Shown here: positions 1 to 6,020 of the stretch, piece by piece
Position numbering within the stretch: the stretch's first letter is position 1
Layout of the letters: each line of letters starts with the position of its first letter
DNA from: an uncultured Spirochaetia bacterium
GTDB taxonomy: Bacteria > Spirochaetota > UBA6919
NCBI GenBank assembly: GCA_913053665.1
Contig: CAJXGR010000029.1
Location: 1-16,725, forward strand
Length of the DNA stretch: 16,725 bases
Direction of reading: 5' to 3'
The notes under the pieces: generated by a model
What the model was told of the DNA's origin: nothing
Seen by the model: only the letters and a program-made list of their open reading frames with translations
Database searches by the model: none
Made by a program: the position numbers and the translations under genes

Positions 1-104
1 CTATAATCTACTTTATCGGGGGGAGTAAGTCAAATGAATAGAGCTGTTTGTTGTTTTAGTGTTCCAGATCGTGGGAACAGCCTTCTGTTTCTTCAATAAA
101 AACC

Positions 105-110
105 TATAAT
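105..110 (+). promoter_or_regulatory. candidate -10 box upstream of the aldehyde dehydrogenase
   Basis: A perfect TATAAT hexamer lies 65 nt before the preferred start codon at 176. The matching -35 position (about 83-88, TTCTGT) is poor, so this would be a weak or activator-dependent promoter. A small inverted repeat (TGTTCC at 60-65 and GGAACA at 74-79, 8-nt loop) sits upstream. It could be an operator or the weak end of an upstream transcript. Nothing else in 1-175 is convincing: a 21-codon reading frame at 34-99 has a purine-rich leader but no recognisable product. Confidence 0.3.
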
Positions 111-164
111 CCAGGAATGAGTTGACATTTGAAGGAATCTTTAGTACCATTGACCCAGTTTATC

Positions 165-169
165 AGGAG
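165..169 (+). promoter_or_regulatory. Shine-Dalgarno site that fixes the aldehyde dehydrogenase start
   Basis: AGGAG at 165-169 lies 6 nt upstream of the ATG at 176. This favours 176 as the true start over the in-frame TTG at 122, which would add 18 residues unlike anything in the family. Confidence 0.75.
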
Positions 170-175
170 TTATGG

Positions 176-1621
176 ATGGATATATCAGAGAATCAGATCA
201 ATACTATTGTGGAACAAGTCTTAGCCCAGATTTCCCCGTCAGGCACATCTAACGGCAGCCATAGACCATCAGATGTGTCACCCAGCGGGAATCAGGGGAT
301 AGGAAGTTTTACTGATTGCAGTTCAGCCGTCAAAGGGGCCTTGAAAGCCTTTAATACTCTAGGAGATTTGGGACTCAGGAAGAGGGAAGAAATTATCCAA
401 AGCATGCGTCACCAAGCTCGCCAAAATATAGAGTATCTCTCTCGCTTAGCCGTTGAGGAAACGGGTTTAGGGAACGTGCCGGATAAGATAAAGAAAAACA
501 TCCTGGCCATTAATCAGACGCCTGGGCCTGAAATATTAAGATGCCAGAGCTTTAGCGATGATAATGGTTTGATGATCATGGAACGGGCTCCCTACGGTGT
601 GATTGGGTCGATCACTCCCTGCACGAACCCTTCAGAAACGATTATAAATAACTCAATTGGCATGATATCCGGTGGGAACAGCGTTGTCTTTAATCCCCAT
701 CCCACGGCGAAGAAAACATCGGTTGAGACAGTCAGGATATTAAACGAGGCCATTGTATCCGTTGGTGGGCCAGAGAATCTCATCACCACAGTATCCAATC
801 CTACCATTGAATCGGCTCAAGAGCTGATGAATCATCCGGATATTCGCTTGCTGGTGGTGACAGGGGGGCCTGCCGTCGTAAAGGCCGCTATGAACACTGG
901 GAAGAAAGTCATAGCCGGAGGGCCTGGGAATCCCCCAGTCATTGTGGATGATACAGTGAATATTGACCATGCCGCCAAGGGTGTGGTGGATGGAGCAAGC
1001 TTTGACAATAACATTATATGCACCTGTGAGAAGGAGATTATAGCCGTCGACTCCATCGCGGGAGATCTTAAGCAGGCCATGAAACGTCACGGAGCCTATG
1101 AGTTAAAGGGTTATCAAATCAAGCGAGTGACTGATATGATCATGTTGGATGAAGGGTCACCCGGTTGCGGTGGACATGTTAAAAAGGAGTTTGTGGGTCA
1201 GTCAGCTCAAACTATCCTCAAGATGGCTAACATCGACGTAGATGACACGGTTCGTCTGGCGATCATGGATGTAGACAATGATCACCCGCTTTTTTGGACA
1301 GAACAGTTAATGCCGATCATTCCTTTGGTACGTGTCACCAATGTCGATGAGGCGATAGAGCTGGGTGTTCGTGTGGAGCAGTATAATCGTCACACGGCAG
1401 TCATGTACTCCCAACGTGTTGACAAACTCTCTAAAATGGCGAGACTGATTAACGCGTCCATATTCGTTAAAAACGGGCCTAATTTCGCCGGTTTAGGCTA
1501 TGGGGGGCCGGGATACACATCCTTCACGATAGCAAGCCCGACAGGGGAAGGGATGACAACAGCCATCAATTTCACACGTGAGAGACGGTGTTCACTCATT
1601 GATGGGTTTCGTATCGTTTAA
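176..1621 (+). CDS. CoA-acylating aldehyde dehydrogenase (EutE/PduP family) with microcompartment-targeting peptide
   Basis: This 481-residue enzyme is expected to oxidise acetaldehyde or propionaldehyde to the acyl-CoA, reducing NAD+. The active-site region reads SFDNNIICTCEKE, with the catalytic cysteine at residue 282 (a second Cys is at 284). Other family marks are the SITPCTNPSET segment, the VTGGPAVV stretch and the C-terminal GYGGPGYTSFTIASPTGEG block. Residues 1-19 (MDISENQINTIVEQVLAQI) form an amphipathic helix, followed by a Ser/Gly/Pro-rich linker to about residue 45. That is the layout of the encapsulation peptides that carry EutE, PduP and related enzymes into bacterial microcompartments. 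EutE and PduP are about 465 residues long, so the size fits. The start at 176 is supported by AGGAG 6 nt upstream. No shell gene is in the window; the rest of the operon may lie to the left. Whether the substrate is acetaldehyde (EutE) or propionaldehyde (PduP) cannot be told from sequence, so no symbol is given. The gene converges on the TPR gene with only 3 nt between stops. Confidence 0.92.
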   Translation: MDISENQINTIVEQVLAQISPSGTSNGSHRPSDVSPSGNQGIGSFTDCSSAVKGALKAFNTLGDLGLRKREEIIQSMRHQARQNIEYLSRLAVEETGLGNVPDKIKKNILAINQTPGPEILRCQSFSDDNGLMIMERAPYGVIGSITPCTNPSETIINNSIGMISGGNSVVFNPHPTAKKTSVETVRILNEAIVSVGGPENLITTVSNPTIESAQELMNHPDIRLLVVTGGPAVVKAAMNTGKKVIAGGPGNPPVIVDDTVNIDHAAKGVVDGASFDNNIICTCEKEIIAVDSIAGDLKQAMKRHGAYELKGYQIKRVTDMIMLDEGSPGCGGHVKKEFVGQSAQTILKMANIDVDDTVRLAIMDVDNDHPLFWTEQLMPIIPLVRVTNVDEAIELGVRVEQYNRHTAVMYSQRVDKLSKMARLINASIFVKNGPNFAGLGYGGPGYTSFTIASPTGEGMTTAINFTRERRCSLIDGFRIV

Positions 1622-1624
1622 TGA

Positions 1625-2374
1625 TTAACCCATATTAATATTGGGTTGATCTTTTTCCAGGAAGAAGAGTCGTTCAGCGCTTTCAAAGTCCTTCTTCGCC
1701 AAGAGCTTTTCCCCAAGCTTTTCGTAGACCACTCCTCGATTGTGATAGGCTTCCACAAAGGATGAGTCTAATTGGATGGCTTGACTATAGCTTTCTATAG
1801 CTTCTTCAAGCCTGTCTAGATCATCATAGACGTTTCCACGATTATAATAAGCATGGGTGAAAGTAGATTTCAATCTAATGGCTTCATTATAGTCTTCAAG
1901 GGCCACTTCGTAATTTTCTAAATGGTTATGAGTTAAACCTCTATTATTATAGGCTTCGGGCAGGTTGGATTTAGTGCTAATGGCCATATCATAGTCTCTA
2001 AGGGCATTGTGATGGTCACCAAGGATGTAGTAGATCATCCCACGGTTATTGTAGGCGTCGCTGTATTTTGAATTGAGTGTGATCGCAGTAGAAAGGTCTT
2101 TAATGGCCTTGTCATACTCTTCCAGCTTGCCATAAGTGTTCCCTCTCTGATAATAGGATTTGGCGAAATCAGGTTCTAAGCTGATGGCCTGATTATAGTC
2201 ATCGAAAGCCAATTTATACTTTTCTATTCTCCTGTAGGTGTTTCCCCGGGAGATATAAACCTCCGGGTTCTGTGAGTCAAGGCGAATGGCTTGGGTGAAC
2301 CACTCTAAGGCTGTGTGATAGTCCTTACGCTGGATGGCTTGATGGCCATTTTCCAGATATTCATCGATATTCAT
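1625..2374 (-). CDS. TPR-repeat protein, seven tandem repeats
   Basis: This 249-residue protein is almost entirely tetratricopeptide repeats of 34 residues. Repeat 1 is at about residues 3-36, then 37-70, 71-104, 105-138, 139-172, 173-206 and 207-240. Several repeats carry a conserved A-Y-x-N-R-G-x-x-Y pattern in helix A and A-I-x-L/D-Y-x-x-A-I in helix B. There is no signal peptide or membrane segment, so it is probably a cytosolic protein-interaction scaffold. A short tail (about 241-249) follows the last repeat. GGAGGG lies about 5 nt upstream of the ATG, which supports this start. TATAAT on the minus strand (plus coordinates 2447-2452) is a possible -10 box. The partner is unknown: such solenoids bind many unrelated targets, and neither neighbour gives a firm clue. 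It shares its orientation with the UXS gene upstream and could be co-transcribed with it. Confidence 0.85.
   Translation of the reverse strand: MNIDEYLENGHQAIQRKDYHTALEWFTQAIRLDSQNPEVYISRGNTYRRIEKYKLAFDDYNQAISLEPDFAKSYYQRGNTYGKLEEYDKAIKDLSTAITLNSKYSDAYNNRGMIYYILGDHHNALRDYDMAISTKSNLPEAYNNRGLTHNHLENYEVALEDYNEAIRLKSTFTHAYYNRGNVYDDLDRLEEAIESYSQAIQLDSSFVEAYHNRGVVYEKLGEKLLAKKDFESAERLFFLEKDQPNINMG
1627..1656. terminator. possible terminator hairpin between convergent genes
   Basis: AACCC (1627-1631) pairs with GGGTT (1643-1647) around an AT-rich near-palindromic centre. A GATCTTTTT run (1648-1656) follows, which reads as a U-tract for the plus-strand transcript of the aldehyde dehydrogenase. The stem is short and overlaps the last codons of the opposing TPR gene. 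It is plausible but weak as an intrinsic terminator. Confidence 0.4.
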
Positions 2375-2446
2375 TTACCCTCCGGATTACCTAAAAGTAA
2401 AAATAAAGAACCTTTCTGGGTTTCATAAGCCCTTTACAATTAGTGA

Positions 2447-2452
2447 ATTATA
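2447..2452 (-). promoter_or_regulatory. candidate -10 box for the TPR gene
   Basis: The minus strand reads TATAAT here, about 70 nt before the TPR start codon and just downstream of the UXS stop. No good -35 hexamer is seen at the usual distance, so this is a weak call. Confidence 0.25.
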
Positions 2453-2462
2453 GATTATTGGA

Positions 2463-3395
2463 CTAAATAACCGTCCTAAAGTATTGGATCGTTTTCTCCA
2501 GACCTTTTTCCAATTCAGTATTTGGATTAAAATCTATCTTACTGCGAGCCAGAGATATATCAGGCTGGCGTCTTACGGGATCATCTTCTGGAAGAGGATT
2601 ATAGGCTATCTTGGATTGAGAGCCGGTCATTTGAATTACCTTATAAGCCAAGTCAAGAATAGTGAACTCATTGGGATTCCCCAAATTAACAGGAGTATTT
2701 AAGTTTTCGCAATTCATGGTAGAGACCATTCCTTTGACTAGATCATCCACAAAGCAGAAAGAACGGGTTTGCTTACCATCACCGTAGATAGTAATATCTC
2801 TGCCTTCCAAGGCCTGAACAATAAAATTACTTACCACCCGACCATCGTCTTTTAACATACGAGGGCCATAAGTATTGAAAATACGCACTATTCGGATGTC
2901 CACCTGGTTTGTACGATGATAATCCACTGCCAAGGTCTCTGCGACACGTTTTCCTTCGTCGTAGCAACTTCTGTACCCGATAGGATTGACATTTCCCCAG
3001 TAGCTCTCTTTTTGTGGGTGTTCCAGTGGGTCGCCATAAACTTCTGAAGTACTCGCTTGCAGGAACTTTGCTTTGACGCGTTTTGCAAGACCCAGCATAT
3101 TGAGTGTCCCGATGACATTGGTTTTAACAGTTTTTATGGCATTGTACTGATAATGTACGGGGGAAGCTGGACAGGCCAAGTTATAGATCTCATCCACCTC
3201 ACAGGTTAAAGGATTAATAATATCGTGTCTCATCCATTCAAAGGTTTTATAATCCATGAGGGGGATAATGTTATTTTTCGTGCCAGTAAAGAAATTATCC
3301 ACACAGATGACCTCATGCCCCTGCTCAAGAAGGTATTGACAGAGATGACTCCCTATAAATCCCGCTCCACCAGTGACCAATATACTTTTACTCAT
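2463..3395 (-). CDS. uxs: UDP-glucuronate decarboxylase (UDP-xylose synthase), extended SDR family
   Basis: This protein converts UDP-glucuronate to UDP-xylose using tightly bound NAD+ in the cytosol, supplying xylose for surface polysaccharide or glycan synthesis. The Rossmann nucleotide-binding motif GGAGFIGSH (GxxGxxG) is next to the N-terminus. The catalytic set is visible: STSEVYGDP contributes the Ser/Thr and Glu, and YDEGKR contains the YxxxK pair. The segment YNLACPASPVHYQ and the C-terminal DDPVRRQPDIS block are characteristic of UXS rather than of GalE or dTDP-glucose dehydratase. At 310 residues it is full length. Three in-frame ATGs are available (3413, 3404, 3395). I prefer 3395, because family members begin only a few residues before the ILVTGG strand; none of the three has a clear Shine-Dalgarno site. 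The gene is divergent from asnB across 3396-3584, which is suggestive of a polysaccharide locus, though no glycosyltransferases are present. Confidence 0.9.
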   Translation of the reverse strand: MSKSILVTGGAGFIGSHLCQYLLEQGHEVICVDNFFTGTKNNIIPLMDYKTFEWMRHDIINPLTCEVDEIYNLACPASPVHYQYNAIKTVKTNVIGTLNMLGLAKRVKAKFLQASTSEVYGDPLEHPQKESYWGNVNPIGYRSCYDEGKRVAETLAVDYHRTNQVDIRIVRIFNTYGPRMLKDDGRVVSNFIVQALEGRDITIYGDGKQTRSFCFVDDLVKGMVSTMNCENLNTPVNLGNPNEFTILDLAYKVIQMTGSQSKIAYNPLPEDDPVRRQPDISLARSKIDFNPNTELEKGLEKTIQYFRTVI

Positions 3396-3413
3396 AGGAC
3401 TCATTCTAATCAT

Positions 3414-3584
3414 TAAAAGTTGATATGATTAATATAATAAACTATTCTTAAAAAAGTATCATTGGATTTGCTAGAAAAAGCAGGCTGAACAATGTTGAAC
3501 TAGTCTATTTAAAAAAAAGCTTGACTCAATGGGGAAAAATAGCTTTTTTCATTTGGCGTTATTTTTTAATGAACAGGCTAAAAA
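3414..3584. promoter_or_regulatory. divergent intergenic region between uxs and asnB
   Basis: This AT-rich spacer must hold promoters for both divergent genes. TTGACT (3521-3526) and TTGAAC (3495-3500) are possible plus-strand -35 boxes, but neither has a good -10 at 16-18 nt. A perfect 9-bp inverted repeat pairs AAAAAAGCT (3513-3521) with AGCTTTTTT (3541-3549) across a 19-nt loop. It could be an operator or a leader hairpin for asnB. I cannot assign exact start sites. Confidence 0.4.
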
Positions 3585-5474
3585 ATGTGTGGAATAGTAG
3601 GATTTACGTGTTATCGCTCTCAATTCGATCAGCGATCAGCCATTCAAAGGATGGCCGATTCGATCAGGCATCGAGGCCCTGACGATGAGGGTTTTTACCT
3701 AAATAATGAAATAGCTTTAGGTCATAGAAGATTGAGTATTATAGACATCGAGGGCGGTCACCAGCCGATGTTTAATGAGGATCGTACAGTGGCTGTCGTG
3801 TTCAATGGGGAGATATATAATTTTCAGGGGCTTAAAGAGGATTTAATCAAAAGAGGGCATACATTCGTTAGTCACACAGACACAGAAGTCCTTGTCCATC
3901 TCTATGAGGATTATGGAGAGGAGTTTTTAGGCTATCTGAATGGCATGTTTTCCCTGGCGTTGTGGGATCAAAAACAAGAGATCCTGCTGTTAGCCAGAGA
4001 TCGGGCGGGCAAAAAACCCCTTTACTACGCTGAGATTCAAGGAGAGCTTGTTTTTGCCTCAGAGCTTAAAGCCATGACTCATTATCCATTATTTACAAAG
4101 GAAATGGACACCCTGGCATTTGTCAAATACTTAGCCCATGAATATGTCCCGACTCCCCATAGTATTTTTAAGGGTGTGAATAAGCTTCCCGCAGGTTCTT
4201 ACTTAGTGTATAAAAAGGGGACCTATGCTATCAAGGGCTTTTGGGACTATCATTTTGGGAAAGCTTATCGAAATCAGGGATCAGAAAAGGAATTGATTGG
4301 AGAGTTGGATTCCTTGTTGCGAGACTCTGTGAGTAGAAGGCTGATTAGTGATGTCCCGCTGGGTGTATTTTTAAGTGGGGGCGTTGATTCCAGTGCGATT
4401 GTTGCTTACATGGCTGATCTCATGCCGTCTAAAGACATCAAGACCTTTTCTATTGGCTTTGAGGACAAGTCATTTGATGAGTCTGGATTTGCAAAGGATG
4501 TAGCTAACTACTTTAACACCTCTCACTACGAACAGATTCTTGATCCTAAAACGATGTTGGACATTCTTCCCAAAGTCATTGCTTCTCTTGATGAGCCATT
4601 TGCGGATGCTTCTATCATCCCAACTTATCTTCTATCCAGGTTCACACGGGAAAACGTAACAGTAGCCCTGGGTGGAGACGGTGGAGACGAGTTGTTTATG
4701 GGGTATCCTACTTTTCAGGCCAGTAAATTGGCGGGCTTTTATGATTGGATTCCTCATTCGATCCATAAGAATGTGATTGAAAAGCTGGCGCAAAAACTTC
4801 CTGTCTCCATGAACAACATCAGCCTGGATTTCAAGATCAAACAGTTCTTGGGAGCTGTCAAGATGGATAAAAGTTATCGTGATCAACTTTGGTTGGGTGC
4901 GTTTTCCCCTGAAGAGATGAATCGTTTATTAATGAACCGTGATCATGGTGGTCTGAGCAACACTGAATTATTTAGTGAGGTGATATCCTATAATCAGAAC
5001 AACGATTGCCAGCATCCTCTTGATCGTCTTTCTTACTTTTACTTTAAAGGTTATTTGCATGATGATATATTGGTGAAAGTGGATCGGGCAAGTATGGCCA
5101 ATTCACTGGAGACGAGAGCACCCTTTTTGGATGTTGAGCTTATGGATTTTATTGGAACGATTCCGAATAAGTTCAAGATGAAAGGGTTTAATATGAAATA
5201 TATCCTGAAAAAGACACTTGCTAACAAGCTCCCAAAGCACATATTGCAACGGCCTAAAAAAGGCTTTGGGATTCCCGTTGGTAAATGGTTTCGTAAGGAT
5301 CTAAAACCTCTTGTTCTGGACGTCTTCTCTAAAGACAAAATAAAGAGGGAAGGTCTATTTGAATACAAGTATATTAAAAAGCTATTAGATGAGCATATAG
5401 CTGGAACAAGGGATCATCGAAAAAAGCTCTGGACATTATTTGTCTTTGAGCAATGGCTGGATTCATGGGGCTAA
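3585..5474 (+). CDS. asnB: asparagine synthase (glutamine-hydrolysing) / AsnB-type amidotransferase
   Basis: This 629-residue cytosolic protein has two domains. The N-terminal class II glutaminase (about 1-210) releases ammonia from glutamine. Its nucleophile is Cys2 in MCGIVGF, so removal of Met1 and the start at 3585 are certain. It also shows RHRGPDDEG, GHRRLSIID and VVFNGEIYN. The C-terminal synthetase domain carries the ATP pyrophosphatase loop SGGVDSS at residues 264-270 and GGDGGDELFMGY at 363-374. It ends in the usual RPKKGFGIPVGKWFR block. Length and detail (GGHQPMFNED, ARDRAGKKPLYYA) resemble the longer AsnB group found in exopolysaccharide and exosortase loci, whose members may amidate sugars rather than aspartate. 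The divergent UXS gene would suit that role, but free asparagine synthesis is equally possible. A large palindrome follows the stop directly. Confidence 0.9.
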   Translation: MCGIVGFTCYRSQFDQRSAIQRMADSIRHRGPDDEGFYLNNEIALGHRRLSIIDIEGGHQPMFNEDRTVAVVFNGEIYNFQGLKEDLIKRGHTFVSHTDTEVLVHLYEDYGEEFLGYLNGMFSLALWDQKQEILLLARDRAGKKPLYYAEIQGELVFASELKAMTHYPLFTKEMDTLAFVKYLAHEYVPTPHSIFKGVNKLPAGSYLVYKKGTYAIKGFWDYHFGKAYRNQGSEKELIGELDSLLRDSVSRRLISDVPLGVFLSGGVDSSAIVAYMADLMPSKDIKTFSIGFEDKSFDESGFAKDVANYFNTSHYEQILDPKTMLDILPKVIASLDEPFADASIIPTYLLSRFTRENVTVALGGDGGDELFMGYPTFQASKLAGFYDWIPHSIHKNVIEKLAQKLPVSMNNISLDFKIKQFLGAVKMDKSYRDQLWLGAFSPEEMNRLLMNRDHGGLSNTELFSEVISYNQNNDCQHPLDRLSYFYFKGYLHDDILVKVDRASMANSLETRAPFLDVELMDFIGTIPNKFKMKGFNMKYILKKTLANKLPKHILQRPKKGFGIPVGKWFRKDLKPLVLDVFSKDKIKREGLFEYKYIKKLLDEHIAGTRDHRKKLWTLFVFEQWLDSWG

Positions 5475-5478
5475 AGCC

Positions 5479-5518
5479 TGTCACCTGTAGATGCATGGCC
5501 ATGCGTCTACAGGTGACA
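5479..5518. terminator. 40-nt near-perfect palindrome after asnB, possible terminator
   Basis: Thirteen outer bases (TGTCACCTGTAGA, 5479-5491) pair perfectly with 5506-5518. A T-G wobble and six further perfect pairs (GCATGG/CCATGC) follow, giving a continuous stem of about 20 bp with almost no loop. It begins 5 nt after the asnB stop codon. There is no immediate U-tract; the nearest T-run (CTTTTTAG) is about 10 nt further on. It may be an intrinsic terminator, an mRNA-stabilising structure or a dispersed palindromic repeat. Confidence 0.55.
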
Positions 5519-5552
5519 ATTCATAAACTTTTTAGTATACTTATTAGTGTTA

Positions 5553-5611
5553 GGAATAGTATCCGATAAAATATTCCATACTATGTAATAAACCATTCCA
5601 TAGTATCCGAT
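5553..5611. repeat. short direct and inverted repeat cluster
   Basis: ATAGTATCCGAT occurs at 5556-5567 and again at 5600-5611, 44 bp apart. ATTCCATA occurs at 5573-5580 and 5595-5602. GGAATA (5553-5558) pairs with TATTCC (5572-5577), and ATACTATG (5578-5585) pairs with CATAGTAT (5599-5606). GTATAC flanks the cluster at 5535-5540 and 5625-5630. This could be a regulator-binding array or a degenerate repeat element. Confidence 0.5.
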
Positions 5612-5642
5612 GAAGTATCGCAGCGTATACAATAAAAAAACA

Positions 5643-5722
5643 CGTCACCGCGAGGAATGAAATGACGAAACGATCTCAAATGGCATGTGGGAAGGAAATT
5701 GCTTCACTTTGTTCGCCATGAC
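5643..5722. repeat. MITE-like imperfect palindromic element
   Basis: The left arm starts CGTCACCGCGAGGA and ends GACGAAACGATCTC at about 5677. The right arm (about 5693-5722) contains AATTGCTTC and GTTCGCCATGAC, the imperfect reverse complement. The left arm closely resembles, position for position, a dispersed palindrome I recall from many bacterial genomes (beginning CGTCATTGCGAGGAG and ending AAGCAATCTC). The match is from memory, with about nine mismatches in 35 positions. It lies entirely in non-coding DNA. Confidence 0.5.
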
Positions 5723-5735
5723 AAAAGGAGGAGCT

Positions 5736-5801
5736 ATGCCAATTAAATATACCATTAGGGAAAACCTCGTCAGGGATATCTTATCAGCAGGTTCAACCTA
5801 A
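5736..5801 (+). pseudogene. 21-codon ORF with strong ribosome binding site, probable gene remnant
   Basis: AAGGAGGAG (5725-5733) sits directly before an ATG that opens 21 codons (MPIKYTIRENLVRDILSAGST). The beginning resembles the first strands of small hypothetical proteins that start M-P-I-x-Y-x-I and continue with a short L-V strand and a G-x-x-T turn. The next in-frame codons after the stop read a further ten residues before another stop. I take it as the decayed 5' end of a gene, with a real short peptide or leader as the alternative. Confidence 0.3.
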
Positions 5802-5815
5802 TATTTGGAGAGGTT

Positions 5816-5843
5816 CTCCGTGGCTGCTCCGTAGTTTCTCCGT
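5816..5843. repeat. triple 11-bp CTCCGT repeat
   Basis: CTCCGT recurs at 5816, 5827 and 5838, an exact 11-bp period, with variable bases between (GGCTG and AGTTT). About one helical turn per unit would place the copies on the same DNA face. It could also be simple degenerate repeat sequence. Confidence 0.4.
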
Positions 5844-5947
5844 GCTTAAAGGAATTGGTTTCCAATGCATCAGGTGTCTGTCATCATCGAATAACCTTTA
5901 GGACACCGCCGACTTCTCTTGCATTTGTATTTCCTTTCAAAAAATCA

Positions 5948-5976
5948 TTGACTTAAAGGGCATAATATCCTATTAT
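5948..5976 (+). promoter_or_regulatory. sigma70-type promoter of the vWA gene
   Basis: TTGACT (5948-5953) and TATTAT (5971-5976) are separated by exactly 17 bp, a close match to the consensus TTGACA-N17-TATAAT. Transcription would begin near 5983, about 38 nt before the vWA start codon. This is the best promoter in the window. A second hexamer TATACT (5991-5996) lies downstream. Confidence 0.7.
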
Positions 5977-6020
5977 TGTGAGGGGAATGGTATACTAGCC
6001 AAAACTTTCGGGATGGTATC

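Larger units (their letters stand above)
5475..6020. other. 546-bp intergenic region rich in repeats
   Basis: I see no full-length gene here on either strand. In order it holds the 40-nt palindrome, a cluster of short direct and inverted repeats (5535-5630), a MITE-like imperfect palindrome (5643-5722), a 21-codon ORF with a strong ribosome binding site (5736-5801), a triple 11-bp CTCCGT repeat (5816-5843), and a small hairpin ATTGG-TTT-CCAAT (5854-5866). The promoter of the vWA gene follows (5948-5976). The mixture suggests an accumulation site for small palindromic elements and gene remnants. Confidence 0.6.

Noticed and set aside
122..175. TTG at 122 as the aldehyde dehydrogenase start
   Set aside because: It has no Shine-Dalgarno site. 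The ATG at 176 has AGGAG at the right distance and leaves the targeting helix at the N-terminus, where the family has it.
740..1090. 116-codon minus-strand reading frame inside the aldehyde dehydrogenase gene
   Set aside because: It lies wholly opposite a well-recognised enzyme gene, has no family likeness and no ribosome binding site.
5051..5368. 105-codon minus-strand reading frame inside asnB
   Set aside because: It overlaps conserved asnB C-terminal coding and has no recognisable protein character.
5535..5722. CRISPR array
   Set aside because: The repeats are only 8-12 bases, too few and irregularly spaced, and no cas genes are near.
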